DNA of 64,000 nt from Streptomyces deccanensis (GCF_022385335.1 NZ_CP092431.1:2232001-2296000), one strand, 5' to 3'. Positions 7,772 through 16,744 are shown, counted from the stretch's first letter. Notes: a model not told the origin generated them from the sequence alone. A program made the numbers and translations.

Positions 7772-8146
7772 ATGCCTGTCGTCCGTTCGTCCGAAGCCGT
7801 CGTCCACGAGATCCACGGCGCCCGTTTCGTCTCGTACGCCACTCCGCTCACCGGCAGCAGGGAACTGGCCGCTTGGCGGGGCGAGATACCCGCCGGGACC
7901 AGGGCGCCCGCGCACACCGTCAACCGGGAGGAGATCTTCCACCTCCTCGGCGGGGAACTGCTGATCACCCTCGACGCTCACACCCACCGCGTCACGGCGG
8001 GCGACACAGTGATCATCAACGCCGGCACGACCGTCACCGTGGAGAACCCGACGACCGAGGTCGCCACGTCCTGGGTCACCACCTCCGTCGGCCTGGAGGC
8101 GGAGCTGGCCGACGGCACGCGGATCGTGCCGCCGTGGGCCAACTGA
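7772..8146 (+). CDS. Cupin-domain protein
   Basis: This 124-residue single-domain cupin has motif 1 around PAHTVNREEIFHLLGGELLITL and motif 2 around GDTVIINAGTTVTVENP. Candidate metal ligands are a histidine and glutamates in motif 1; the motif 2 histidine is replaced, so metal binding is uncertain. Small cupins act as isomerases, dioxygenases or ligand sensors; the substrate is not known. The ATG at 7772 follows AGGAGG (7760-7765) with a 6-nt spacer, so the much longer upstream reading frame is discarded. The gene is divergent from the MarR regulator, with which it probably forms a small inducible unit. Confidence 0.88.
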   Translation: MPVVRSSEAVVHEIHGARFVSYATPLTGSRELAAWRGEIPAGTRAPAHTVNREEIFHLLGGELLITLDAHTHRVTAGDTVIINAGTTVTVENPTTEVATSWVTTSVGLEAELADGTRIVPPWAN

Positions 8147-8161
8147 TCGCCCGCCGGGGTG

Positions 8162-9130
8162 TCACGCGGCCAGCGTCCCCGGCATCACCGCGTGCGGGCC
8201 GAACTTGGCGCGGGCCCGGTCGGCGACCTCCTCGATCCGGCGGACCTTCTCGTCGACGGGGTCGAAGGCGAGCTGGTGCGAGGCCTGGTCGGCGGGGGTG
8301 AGGCCCTCGGCGCGCAGGGCGATCGCGCGGACGCGGGCGCGCTGGAGGCCGAGGGCGTCGTACAGGGCGTAGGCGGTCGCGGTGAGCGCCGGGGAGTGCG
8401 CGGTCGGCTCCTTGAGCGTGCGGGTGCGGGTCGTCGAGGACCGGTCGGCGTAGCGGACGGTGAGGGTCAGGGTGCGGCAGACCTTCTCCAGGGCGCGCAG
8501 CCGGGAGCCCAGCTCCTCGGCGCCGGCGAGCAGGGCGCGGCGGTGCCGGTCGGGGTTCAACTCGTCGTACGGAAAGGTCTGTTCGGTGGCGAGCGAGCGT
8601 GCGACAGCGTTCGGCACCACCCGTCCCCGGTCGACGCCGTTGGCCTTCTCGTGCAGGTCACGGCCGGTGCGCGCGCCGACCAGGCGCTGCAGTGTGGACA
8701 GGGGTGCGCAGGCGACCCCGCCGAGGGTTTCGAGGCCGTACTCCCGCAGGGTGCGGGCGGTCGCGGTGCCGACGCCGGGCAGCGCGCCGACGGGCAGTTC
8801 GGCGAGGAAGTCCACGACGAGGTCCGCGGGCACCGCGCAGGGCGACCCGGGTGCCGCCGCCCCCAGCGCCAGTCGCGCCGTGAGCGGTCCGGGCCCGGCG
8901 CCGATCAGGCAGTCGACGCCGTACAGCGCGAGGGCGCGGACCCGGATCAGCCGGGCCAGTTCCTCGGCGTCCCGGCCGAAGTACCGTTCGGCGCCCCGGA
9001 GATCGGCCAGCGCGCCGTCCGGCGGCAGCGCCTCCACGACCGGGGTGAAGTCCTCGATCAGACCGAGGAGCCCGGGCAGGGCGGCCTCGTACCCCGACGG
9101 CAGCTGGAAACGTACGCAGAGGATGGTCAT
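8162..9130 (-). CDS. ImuB-like Y-family polymerase paralogue, probably inactive
   Basis: This 322-residue protein has the layout of Y-family DNA polymerases: palm/fingers in residues 1-110, a helix-hairpin-helix thumb around ALPGVGTATARTLREYGLETLGGV, and a little-finger region. The N-terminus (MTILCVRFQLPS) lacks the catalytic aspartate seen in active DinB, and the usual SxDE block is replaced by DGALADLRG. It therefore resembles ImuB, the catalytically dead adaptor that brings DnaE2 to the sliding clamp. A QLAFD sequence near the C-terminus could be the beta-clamp-binding peptide. At 322 residues it is shorter than mycobacterial ImuB. Its ATG overlaps the dnaE2 stop (ATGA), so it is translationally coupled and shares the LexA-controlled transcript. 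Confidence 0.82.
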   Translation of the reverse strand: MTILCVRFQLPSGYEAALPGLLGLIEDFTPVVEALPPDGALADLRGAERYFGRDAEELARLIRVRALALYGVDCLIGAGPGPLTARLALGAAAPGSPCAVPADLVVDFLAELPVGALPGVGTATARTLREYGLETLGGVACAPLSTLQRLVGARTGRDLHEKANGVDRGRVVPNAVARSLATEQTFPYDELNPDRHRRALLAGAEELGSRLRALEKVCRTLTLTVRYADRSSTTRTRTLKEPTAHSPALTATAYALYDALGLQRARVRAIALRAEGLTPADQASHQLAFDPVDEKVRRIEEVADRARAKFGPHAVMPGTLAA

Positions 9131-12100
9131 CCCGCACTCCCTGGGCTCTGGTGCCACAACTTCCGTAGCTGAGAAGGACCTTGCGAGGGCTCTTCGCCCG
9201 CGGGCCGCAGATCGGCCCATGGATGCATCTCGTATCCGGTGGGCATCCGGATCCGCCGCCCGGTGTCACCGCGCCTGCCGTCCGGCTCACCACCGGTGCT
9301 CCCGTCGCCCCCGGTGTTCCCGTCGTTCCCGGTGGCCACCGGCGCCGCCAGCCGGGGTGCCACCGCGTCGAGGCCGCCCTCGCGCCGCAGCTCCACCAGC
9401 TCGGCGAGGTTCCAGGCGGCCGCGCCCACCACGCTGAGGCTGCGCGGTCCGCGCCGCTGCACCACTCCGCGCACCAGCAGCAGCCAGGAGTGGAAGACGG
9501 TGTGGGCGCAGGTGTCGTGGGAGTCGTCGAAGAAGGCGAGGTCGACCAGGCCGGTGCCGTCGTCGAGGGTGGTGAAGACGACCCGCTTGCCGGAGCGGAT
9601 CGGCGGGGTCTGGGTGGCCGCCTTGGCCCCCGCGACCAGCACCGTCTCGCCGTGCCGCGCCTCGCGCAGCCGCCGGGCCGACACCACGCCCAGCTCGTCG
9701 AGGAAGGCCCGGTGGTCGTCCATCAGATTGCGCGAGACGTCCATCGACAGCACGCCCAGCTCTGCGCTGAGCCGCTCGGCGGAGGACAGGTCCGGCAGAC
9801 CGGCCGGGGCGGTCCGCCGCCCTCCGGCCAACGGGAGCTGACCGCCGCCCGCGCCCCGGCCGGCCCGGTGCAGCTCGGTCAGGTGCAGTTGCAGGTCACG
9901 CCGGTTGGCGCCGAACGCGTCCAACGCGCCGACCTGGGCCAGCCTTTGAGCCAGCGGTCGGCTCGGCCGCGCCCGCTCCCAGAAGTCCAGCAGCGAGGCG
10001 TACGGCTGCCCGTCCGCGATCCGCGCCGCCTCGGCCTCACTGATGCCGTGCACATCGGAGAGCGCGAGCCGGATCCCCCACGCCTTCTCCCCGTCCGAGC
10101 CCTTCCCCGGCACCCGCCTTGTCTTCGCTCTCTCCTCCGACCCCTCTGATTCAGACACCAGTTCGATCCGATGAGCGACCGCGGACCGGTTCACGTCCAC
10201 CGGCAGGATCGGCACCCCGCGCCGCCGCGCGTCCGCCAGCAGCAGCCGCTTCGGGTACATCCCGGGATCGTGGGTGAGCAGCCCGGCGTAGAAGGCCGCC
10301 GGATGATGCGTCTTCAGCCACGCCGACTGGTACGTCGGCACCGCGAAGGCCACCGCGTGCGCCTTGCAGAAGCCGTACGACCCGAAGGCCTCGACGATCT
10401 CCCAGGTCCGGGCGATCGTCTCGGCGTCGTACCCCTTCGCCGCCGCGTGCTGCGCGAACCAGACCCGGATCCGCCCCTGCGACTCGGGGTCGGACAGCCC
10501 GCGCCGCACCCGGTCGGCCTCGTCCCGGCCGCAGCCGGTCATGCGGTGCACGATGTCGATGACCTGCTCGTGGAAGACGACCACGCCGTACGTCTCCCGC
10601 AGCGGCTCCGCCAGATCCTCGTGCGGGTAGCGGACCGGCGCCCGCCCGTGCCGGGCCGCGATGAACGGCCGCACCATGTCGGCGGCGACCGGCCCCGGCC
10701 GGAACAGCGAGATGTCCACCACGAGGTCGTGGAAGGTGGCCGGCTGGAGCCGCCCCACCAGGTCCCGCTGACCCGGCGACTCGATCTGGAAGCAGCCCAA
10801 CGTCTCGGTGGAGCGGATGAGTTCGTACGTCGCCGGATCGCCCGCGCCCCGCTCGAAGTCGAGCGCGTCCAGGTCGACCCGCTCCCCCGTCGCCCGCGCG
10901 ACCTCCGCCACCGCGTGCGCCATCGCCGACTGCATCCGCACCCCCAGCACATCGAGCTTGAGCAGCCCGAGGTCCTCGACGTCGTCCTTGTCGAACTGGG
11001 ACATGGGCAGCCCCTCGCCGCTGGTCGGCATCACCGGCGTACGGCGGAGCAGGGACGCGTCGGAGAGGAGCACCCCGCACGGGTGCATGGCGACTCCGCG
11101 CGGGAGCGCGTCCAGCGCCTCGACCAGCTCCCACAGCCGGCCGTACTTCTCCTGCTCCCCCGCCAACTGCCGCAGCTCGGGCAGCTCTTCGAGCGCCGCC
11201 CGCGCATCACGGGCCCGGATGTGCGGGAAGGACTTGGCGATCCGGTCGATGTCGGCGGGGTCCAGGGAGAGGGCCGCACCCACGTCCCGGACGGCGTGGC
11301 GGACGCGGTACGTCTCGGGCATCGCGACGGTCGCGACCCGCTCGGTGCCGAAGCGGTCGATGATCGCGCGGTAGACCTCCAGCCGGCGCGCGGACTCCAC
11401 GTCGATGTCGATGTCGGGCAGCGCGACCCGCCGTTTGGACAGGAACCGCTCCATCAGCAGCCCGTGTTCGACGGGGTCGGCGTGCGCGATGTCCAGGAGG
11501 TGGTTCACCAGGGACCCGGCGCCGGACCCGCGCGCGGCGACCCGGATCCCCATCTTGCGTACGTCATCCACGACCTGAGCGACCGTCAGGAAGTAGGAGG
11601 CGAAGCCGTGGTGGGCGATCACGTCCAGTTCCCGGTGCATCCGCTCCCAGTAGTCGCGCCGGGCGCCGTAGCCGTGCCGCATCATCCCGGCGGCCGCCCG
11701 CGAGGCCAGCACCCGCTGGGCGGTGCGGCGGCCCGCGCCGACGAGACGCGGCTCGGGGAAGTGGACGGTGCCGAGGCCGAGGTCGTCCTCCGGGTCGACC
11801 AGGCACTCGGCGGCGGTGGCCCGGGTCTGCTCCAGCAGCCGGTGCGCGGTGTCACGGCGGTACCCGGCGGCCTCGACGACCCGCTCGGCGACGCCCAGCA
11901 TGGCGTCCGCGCCCTTGAGCCAGGCCTCGCCGGAGTCCAGCTCGCCCCGGGGGTCGACGGGGACGAGCCGCCGGGCCGCGTCCAGGACGTCGGCGACCGG
12001 ACCCATGCCGGGGTCCGCGTACCGGACGGCGTTGCTGAGCACGGGCCGTACCCGCTGCTCGGCGGCGAAGCCGACGGTCCGGGCGGCCAGCCGCAGCGAA

Positions 12101-12696
12101 CCGGGGCCGGTGCCCTCGCGGCCGTGCCACACCGCTTCGAGGCGCAGGGCGTCGCCGTACGCCTCCCGCCAGGGCACGAGGAGCTTCGCGGCGCGGTCGG
12201 GGCGCCCGGCGGCCAGCGCGCGCCCCACGTCGGAGGCGGGGCCGAGGAGCACGGTCAGGCCCTCGGCGGCACACTCCGACCAGGGCAGCAGCGGCGGAAC
12301 CTCATTCCTGTTCCCGTCCGGGCCACCGTCCGCATGCGCCGCCGAAACGATTCTGCACAGCTCGGCCCAGCCCTTGGCCCCCTCCCGGGCGAGGAACGTC
12401 ACCCGAGGGGTCGACTCGTCGAGGAAGGCGCCGCCGCGCACGGGGGCACGCCGCCGCGCCTGCCGTACGGAAGGCGCGGGCGCCCCCACCGCCAGCTCCA
12501 CCCCGAACAGCGGGCGGACCCCCGCCCCGGCGCACGCCTTGGCGAACCGGACGGCGCCCGCGAGGGTGTCCCGGTCGGTGAGCGCGAGGGCGTCCATGCC
12601 CCGCTCGGAGGCGCGCTCGGCCAGCCGCTCCGGGTGCGAGGCCCCGTACCGCAGGGAGAACCCGGAGACGGTGTGCAGATGCGTGAACCCCGGCAC
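9127..12696 (-). CDS. dnaE2: Error-prone DNA polymerase III alpha subunit DnaE2
   Basis: This 1189-residue C-family DNA polymerase carries out translesion synthesis during the SOS response. It begins with a PHP domain (PGFTHLHTVSGFS) and has the polymerase active-site block PDIDID, in which two aspartates bind the catalytic metals. It then shows the finger region YGFCKAHAVAFAVPTYQSAWLKTHHPAAFYAGLL and a C-terminal OB-fold before a Gly/Asp-rich linker. Several GTG codons lie at the 5' end (12720, 12711, 12702, 12696). I chose 12696 because GGGAGG ends 5 nt upstream and the protein then starts at the conserved PHP segment. Two LexA-type boxes lie upstream, and the imuB-like gene is coupled downstream. 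Confidence 0.92.
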   Translation of the reverse strand: MPGFTHLHTVSGFSLRYGASHPERLAERASERGMDALALTDRDTLAGAVRFAKACAGAGVRPLFGVELAVGAPAPSVRQARRRAPVRGGAFLDESTPRVTFLAREGAKGWAELCRIVSAAHADGGPDGNRNEVPPLLPWSECAAEGLTVLLGPASDVGRALAAGRPDRAAKLLVPWREAYGDALRLEAVWHGREGTGPGSLRLAARTVGFAAEQRVRPVLSNAVRYADPGMGPVADVLDAARRLVPVDPRGELDSGEAWLKGADAMLGVAERVVEAAGYRRDTAHRLLEQTRATAAECLVDPEDDLGLGTVHFPEPRLVGAGRRTAQRVLASRAAAGMMRHGYGARRDYWERMHRELDVIAHHGFASYFLTVAQVVDDVRKMGIRVAARGSGAGSLVNHLLDIAHADPVEHGLLMERFLSKRRVALPDIDIDVESARRLEVYRAIIDRFGTERVATVAMPETYRVRHAVRDVGAALSLDPADIDRIAKSFPHIRARDARAALEELPELRQLAGEQEKYGRLWELVEALDALPRGVAMHPCGVLLSDASLLRRTPVMPTSGEGLPMSQFDKDDVEDLGLLKLDVLGVRMQSAMAHAVAEVARATGERVDLDALDFERGAGDPATYELIRSTETLGCFQIESPGQRDLVGRLQPATFHDLVVDISLFRPGPVAADMVRPFIAARHGRAPVRYPHEDLAEPLRETYGVVVFHEQVIDIVHRMTGCGRDEADRVRRGLSDPESQGRIRVWFAQHAAAKGYDAETIARTWEIVEAFGSYGFCKAHAVAFAVPTYQSAWLKTHHPAAFYAGLLTHDPGMYPKRLLLADARRRGVPILPVDVNRSAVAHRIELVSESEGSEERAKTRRVPGKGSDGEKAWGIRLALSDVHGISEAEAARIADGQPYASLLDFWERARPSRPLAQRLAQVGALDAFGANRRDLQLHLTELHRAGRGAGGGQLPLAGGRRTAPAGLPDLSSAERLSAELGVLSMDVSRNLMDDHRAFLDELGVVSARRLREARHGETVLVAGAKAATQTPPIRSGKRVVFTTLDDGTGLVDLAFFDDSHDTCAHTVFHSWLLLVRGVVQRRGPRSLSVVGAAAWNLAELVELRREGGLDAVAPRLAAPVATGNDGNTGGDGSTGGEPDGRRGDTGRRIRMPTGYEMHPWADLRPAGEEPSQGPSQLRKLWHQSPGSAG

Positions 12697-12774
12697 ACGC
12701 ACCTCCCGCACTCGATCCACCAGTCACCCAGCCACTCGATCAGCCTTGCTCGGCCACTCGATCAGCCACTCGGC

Positions 12775-12836
12775 TCGAACATCAGTTCACAGCCTCCTCG
12801 CCTCCACCATAGACCACTTTTCGAACTTCTGTACGA
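12775..12836. promoter_or_regulatory. Two LexA (SOS) boxes upstream of dnaE2
   Basis: TCGAAC-TTCT-GTACGA at 12821-12836 matches the actinobacterial SOS box TCGAAC-N4-GTTCGA at 11 of 12 positions. TCGAAC-ATCA-GTTCAC at 12775-12790 matches at 10 of 12. Both lie 79-140 bp upstream of the chosen dnaE2 start and also upstream of the divergent gene at 12895. A 6-codon mini-ORF (12782-12762, minus strand) with a GAGGAGG 10 nt ahead overlaps the second box. LexA control is inferred from the known consensus. Confidence 0.75.
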
Positions 12837-12894
12837 CAACCATTCGGCCCCGTCCCACCTGCGCAAACACCGCCCTCCTCCGACCGTGGGGGAC

Positions 12895-14010
12895 ATGACA
12901 CAGACGGCCGAGCCCGCCCCCAGGTCCTTCCTCGACGAGCTCAAGGACGGGGTCACCCCACGGGCCACCCTGCTCGTCGTCGGGGTGCTCGCCCTGCAGC
13001 TGCTCTTCATCGCCTCGTACGTGGGGGCGCTGCACCACCCGAAGCTCAGGGACGTGCCGTTCGGTGTGGTCGCGCCCCGGGCGGCGGCCGAGCAGGCGGT
13101 GACCCGGCTGGAGGGCCTGCCGGGCGAGCCGCTGGACCCGCGTACGGTGGCCGACCGGGCGGCGGCGCGCGAGCGGATCGTGGACCGGGAGATCGACGGC
13201 GCCCTGCTGATCGACCCGGCCGGCACCACCGACACCCTGCTGGTCGCCTCCGGCGGCGGACGCACCCTCGCCAACGCGCTGGCCACCCTCGTCACCGCGC
13301 TGGAGCGGTCCGAGGGCCGCACGGTGCGGACGGTGGACGTGGCCCCGGCCGACACCGGGGACGCCAACGGGCTCACGTCCTTCTATCTGGTCGTGGGCTG
13401 GTGCGTGGGCGGCTATCTGTGCGCCTCGGCGCTGGCGATGAGCGCGGGCGCGCGGCCCACCAACATCCGGCGCGGGATCATCCGCCTCGGCGCCCTCGCG
13501 CTGTTCGCGATCCTCGGCGGCCTCGGCGGCGCGGTCATCGCCGGGCCGGTCCTGGGCGCCCTGCCGGGAAGCCTGGCGGCCCTGTGGGGGCTGGGGGCTC
13601 TGGTGGTCTTCGCGGTGGGCGCGGCCACGCTGGCGCTCCAGTGCGTCTTCGGGATCGCCGGCATCGGCGTGGCCGTCCTGCTGGTGGTGATCGCGGGCAA
13701 CCCGAGCGCGGGCGGCGCGCTGCCGCCGCCGCTGCTCCCGCCGTTCTGGGCGGCGATCGGCCCGGCCCTGCCACCGGGAGCGGGCGTCTGGGTGGCCCGC
13801 TCGATCGCGTACTTCGAGGGCAACGACACCACCGGCCCGCTGCTGGTGCTCTCCGCCTGGGCAGTGGCGGGGGCCGCCATCACCGTGGCGATGGCGGCCC
13901 TGAGAAAGAAGCCGACGGATCGGCAGGCTTCTGATCGGCCGGCTTCTGATCGGCCGGCTTCTGATCGGCCGGCTTCCACCCAGCAGGCTTCTGACCGGCC
14001 GTTCAGCTGA
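12895..14010 (+). CDS. Integral membrane protein, YhgE/Pip or ABC-2-like
   Basis: This 371-residue membrane protein has one N-terminal transmembrane helix (residues 25-45), an extracytoplasmic domain of about 130 residues (PFGVVAPRAAAEQAV ... TVRTVDVAPAD) and a C-terminal bundle of about five helices (residues 165-345). This is the layout of YhgE/Pip and ABC-2 type transporter membrane proteins. No ATPase gene is adjacent, so transport is unproven. The ATG at 12895 was chosen because it begins the hydrophobic-compatible N-terminus; the enormous upstream reading frame is only the antisense of dnaE2. The C-terminal tail is a run of SDRPA repeats. It is divergent from dnaE2 and may share its LexA boxes. 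Confidence 0.78.
   Translation: MTQTAEPAPRSFLDELKDGVTPRATLLVVGVLALQLLFIASYVGALHHPKLRDVPFGVVAPRAAAEQAVTRLEGLPGEPLDPRTVADRAAARERIVDREIDGALLIDPAGTTDTLLVASGGGRTLANALATLVTALERSEGRTVRTVDVAPADTGDANGLTSFYLVVGWCVGGYLCASALAMSAGARPTNIRRGIIRLGALALFAILGGLGGAVIAGPVLGALPGSLAALWGLGALVVFAVGAATLALQCVFGIAGIGVAVLLVVIAGNPSAGGALPPPLLPPFWAAIGPALPPGAGVWVARSIAYFEGNDTTGPLLVLSAWAVAGAAITVAMAALRKKPTDRQASDRPASDRPASDRPASTQQASDRPFS
13916..14005 (+). repeat. 15-bp tandem repeat in coding tail
   Basis: About six copies of a 15-bp unit (consensus CTGATCGGCCGGCTT, three of them exact at 13931-13975) encode the pentapeptide repeat SDRPA at the C-terminus of the preceding membrane protein. Because the unit is a multiple of three, copy number can change without frameshift. 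Confidence 0.9.
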
Positions 14011-14017
14011 CCGGCTG

Positions 14018-15097
14018 TCAGCCGATCTGCGTGCCGGTCGCCGAGAGCGCCTCGGTGACGGGCTGGAAGAACGTCTCGCCGCCCGAGGTGCAGTCGCCGC
14101 TGCCGCCGGAGGTGAGGCCGATGGCCTTGTCGCCCGAGAAGAGCGAGCCGCCGCTGTCGCCCGGCTCGGCGCAGACGTCGGTCTGGATGAGGCCGTTGAC
14201 GATGTCGCCGTTGCCGTAGTTCACGGTGGCGTCGAGGCCGGTGACCGTGCCGCCGTGGACCTGGGTGGTCGAACCGCTGCGGGTGACCTTCATGCCCACG
14301 GTCGCCTCGGCGGCCCCGGAGATGGCCTGGGTGGAGCCGTTGTAGAGGTTGACCTCGCTCGGGTGGTCGACGTCGGCGGTGTACTTCACCAGACCGTAGT
14401 CGTCGCCCGGGAAGCTGGAGTCCGCGTTCTCGCCGATGACCTGGCCGCCGGCCGACCACGTGGAGATGCCCTCGGTGCAGTGACCCGCCGTCAGGAAGAA
14501 CGGCTCGCCGCCCTTGACCACGTTGAAGCCGAGGGAGCAGCGGCCGCTGCCGCCGGTGATGGCGTCGCCGCCCGCGACGAAGGGCTTGTACTCGCCCTTG
14601 GTGCGCTTGAGTTCGGCCTTGGCCCCGAGGCCGTCCACGACCTTGGTGAGTCTCGCCAGCTCGGCCTCGGAGACGGTGCGGTCGGCGGTGACGACGACCT
14701 TGTTGGTGGTCGGGTCGGTGGCCCAGGCGGTACCGGGGATGGTGGCGTCCGCCTTGAGGGTGGTCCGGGCGCTCTTCAGCTCGGCGAGGGAGTTCTCCAC
14801 GATGCGGGCCTTGGCACCGGCCGCCTCGACGGTCTCGGCGGCGGCCTCGTCGAGCACGTTGACGACGAGGAGCTTGCTCTTCGCGTCGTAGTACGTTCCC
14901 GCCGCGTCGGCGCCGAGGTCCGCGTCGAGGGTCAGGGCGAGCTTTCCGGCCGCCGTGATGGAGAGCGCTTTCGGCTCGGGGGTCGGCGCGGTCTCACTCG
15001 CGTTCGCAGTCTGGAAGGTCACTCCCGCGGCGACCAGTGCGGCGATGCCGGCACCCGTCACGACGGCGCGGCGCCTGGGTATGCGTCGGTGCTTCAA
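14018..15097 (-). CDS. Streptogrisin D-like secreted serine protease
   Basis: This 359-residue S1A (chymotrypsin-like) protease precursor has a signal peptide (residues 1-34, twin-arginine-rich n-region), an alpha-lytic-type propeptide (about 40-170) that acts as a folding chaperone, and a mature domain starting near [19 protein letters not shown]. The catalytic triad is His206 (TAGHC), Asp233 (DDYGLV) and Ser315 (GDSGGSL). Disulfide cysteines flank these sites. The mature start and [15 protein letters not shown] resemble streptogrisin D. TTG at 15097 is the start because AGGAGG lies 7 nt upstream and the protein then begins with a normal signal peptide. It converges on the upstream membrane-protein gene with a 7-bp gap. 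Confidence 0.93.
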   Translation of the reverse strand: MKHRRIPRRRAVVTGAGIAALVAAGVTFQTANASETAPTPEPKALSITAAGKLALTLDADLGADAAGTYYDAKSKLLVVNVLDEAAAETVEAAGAKARIVENSLAELKSARTTLKADATIPGTAWATDPTTNKVVVTADRTVSEAELARLTKVVDGLGAKAELKRTKGEYKPFVAGGDAITGGSGRCSLGFNVVKGGEPFFLTAGHCTEGISTWSAGGQVIGENADSSFPGDDYGLVKYTADVDHPSEVNLYNGSTQAISGAAEATVGMKVTRSGSTTQVHGGTVTGLDATVNYGNGDIVNGLIQTDVCAEPGDSGGSLFSGDKAIGLTSGGSGDCTSGGETFFQPVTEALSATGTQIG

Positions 15098-15500
15098 CTC
15101 GCGTCCTCCTGTGGGGGGTTGGCCGAGAGGGGCGTGGGGGCCCCGTTCGACCGGAAGGTGTGCGGGCAAGGAGGCGACGGACGGTAAAAACGCCGCGTCC
15201 ATGCCAACTGTGCGGCGACAACTATTCCTAGGCGCGCGGGGGGCACACAAGGTCGACTTCAGGCCGAGCACACAACGAGGGCGCACGCCCCCTATGTCAT
15301 TACCGTCCGGTAACGCACCACTTGAGGATCACAGGAATTCGCACTGCAAACACGAGAAGCAACGACCTCGTCAGCAACGGGTGAGGTCTACTCCTGTCTT
15401 GAATTCACCCATGGAAGGTCCGGGATGAAACGGGTCTCGCGGGGCGGGAGTTGCATCCGCATCCCCTTTACCCCAGCCTTGACAACCGGCCGCGGGTCCA

Positions 15501-15730
15501 GTGGGGGCTTCTCGCGCAGTTCCCCGCGCCCCTGAAAAGCAGGCTGCGCCCCGTGCTTTTCAGGCCCGCAGGGCCTGACGCTTCTAGGGGCGCGGGGAAC
15601 TGCGCGAGCAACCCCCACCCACAGGTGGCGCCCCTGAACAGCGGGAGCCCCCTGCCGCGCCCCGGCTTCTTCAGGCCCGCGGGCCTGACGCTTCAAGGGG
15701 CGCGGGGAACTGCGCGACCAGCCCCCACCG
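15501..15730. repeat. Cluster of three copies of an intergenic repeat
   Basis: The core GCGCAGTTCCCCGCGCCCC occurs once forward (15501-15540) and twice inverted (15581-15620 and 15691-15730). The two inverted copies belong to a longer direct repeat of about 60 bp (15559-15619 and 15670-15729) that begins with the small palindrome CAGGCCCGCGGGCCTG. The forward and first inverted copies can pair as a long hairpin. The whole 656-bp gap 15098-15753 contains no gene I can support; its left part (15110-15400, with a GTCATTACCGTCCGGTAACG segment) probably holds the protease promoter. A fourth copy is at 41981. Confidence 0.88.
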
Positions 15731-15753
15731 ACCCGCAGCCGACCCACCACCCG

Positions 15754-16560
15754 CTAGGACGCCCCGCTTCCCGGCGGAGCCTCCTGCACCGGCGGAGCCC
15801 CCTGCTGCGCCCGTTCCAGGAACCGCAACAGCTCCACCGGGAACGGCAGCACCAACGTGGAGTTCTTCTCGGCCGCCACCGCCACCACCGTCTGCAGCAA
15901 CCGCAGTTGCAGCGCGGCAGGCTGCTCGGACATCTCCTTGGCCGCCTCGGCGAGCTTCTTCGACGCCTGCAGCTCCGCGTCCGCGTTGATGACCCGCGCC
16001 CGGCGCTCCCGGTCGGCCTCGGCCTGCCGCGCCATGGACCGCTTCATGGTCTCGGGCAGCGAGACATCCTTGATCTCGACCCGGTCGATGGTGACGCCCC
16101 ACTCCACCGCCGGGCTGTCGATCATCAGCTCCAGCCCCTGGTTGAGCTTCTCCCGGTCGGAGAGCAGATCGTCCAGCTCGCTCTTGCCGATGATGGACCT
16201 GAGCGAGGTCTGGGCCATCTGGGAGACGGCGAACCGGTAGTCCTCCACCCGCACGATCGCGTCCGCCGCCGAGGTCACCTTGAAGTACACGACGGCGTCC
16301 ACCCGCACGGTGACGTTGTCCCGGGTGATGCCCTCCTGCGCGGGCACCGGCATCGTGACGATCTGCATGTTGACCTTCTGGAGCCGGTCGACGAACGGCA
16401 CGATCATCGTGAAACCGGGCCCCCGCACCTTCGGCTTCAGCCGGCCGAGCCGGAACACCACCCCCCGCTCGTACTGCTTCACGACCCGGGCCGCCGACAG
16501 CACGTACGCCGTGCCGACCGACGCGAGGGCCACCCCCGCCGTCACCAGCTCCTCGACCAT
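15754..16560 (-). CDS. SPFH/Band 7 (slipin) membrane protein
   Basis: This 268-residue protein has one N-terminal membrane helix (residues 5-25) followed by the Band 7 signature VVKQYERGVVFRLGRL, then GPGFTMIVPFVDRLQKVNMQ and the SPFH block DNVTVRVDAVVYFKV. A coiled-coil region rich in Ala and Glu (about 190-240) precedes a Pro/Gln-rich tail. Slipins form oligomers in lipid microdomains and scaffold membrane proteins and proteases. NfeD-type proteases are the usual partner, but none is adjacent. I chose the ATG at 16560 (MVEELVTAG). It lies between two streptogrisin-type protease genes on the same strand, separated from the upstream one by a strong terminator. Confidence 0.9.
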   Translation of the reverse strand: MVEELVTAGVALASVGTAYVLSAARVVKQYERGVVFRLGRLKPKVRGPGFTMIVPFVDRLQKVNMQIVTMPVPAQEGITRDNVTVRVDAVVYFKVTSAADAIVRVEDYRFAVSQMAQTSLRSIIGKSELDDLLSDREKLNQGLELMIDSPAVEWGVTIDRVEIKDVSLPETMKRSMARQAEADRERRARVINADAELQASKKLAEAAKEMSEQPAALQLRLLQTVVAVAAEKNSTLVLPFPVELLRFLERAQQGAPPVQEAPPGSGAS

Positions 16561-16632
16561 CACGGCCCCCAGGGTCCGAAGTGGGCGTATGAGAGGGAGT
16601 ACGGATCGAAGGTAACCCCGCCGCCGGAACGA

Positions 16633-16673
16633 GGGCGAGCCCCCGCACACACATGATGTGCGGGGGCTCGCCC
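16633..16673. terminator. Terminator downstream of second protease gene
   Basis: A perfect 17-bp stem (16633-16649 with 16657-16673) with a 7-nt loop lies between the SPFH gene start and the stop of the upstream protease gene at 16819. On the minus strand it would end the protease transcript before the SPFH gene. Confidence 0.8.
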
Positions 16674-16744
16674 GTTGCAACCTGCTGCCGACAGCGGCCG
16701 GGTGGGGAATCGGCGCCGGGGGGAAGTGCGCCGACCCCCACTCG

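Noticed and set aside
13916..14005. A possible CRISPR-like repeat array, also at 54431-54505
   Set aside because: The units are 15 bp, contiguous with no spacers, and are in frame in protein tails, so they are coding minisatellites.
10171..14010. A very long open reading frame of about 1279 codons covering the dnaE2 region on the plus strand
   Set aside because: Codons 1-908 are exactly antisense to dnaE2 and read as arginine/proline/histidine-rich low-complexity sequence, a high-GC artefact. Only the part from the ATG at 12895 is protein-like.
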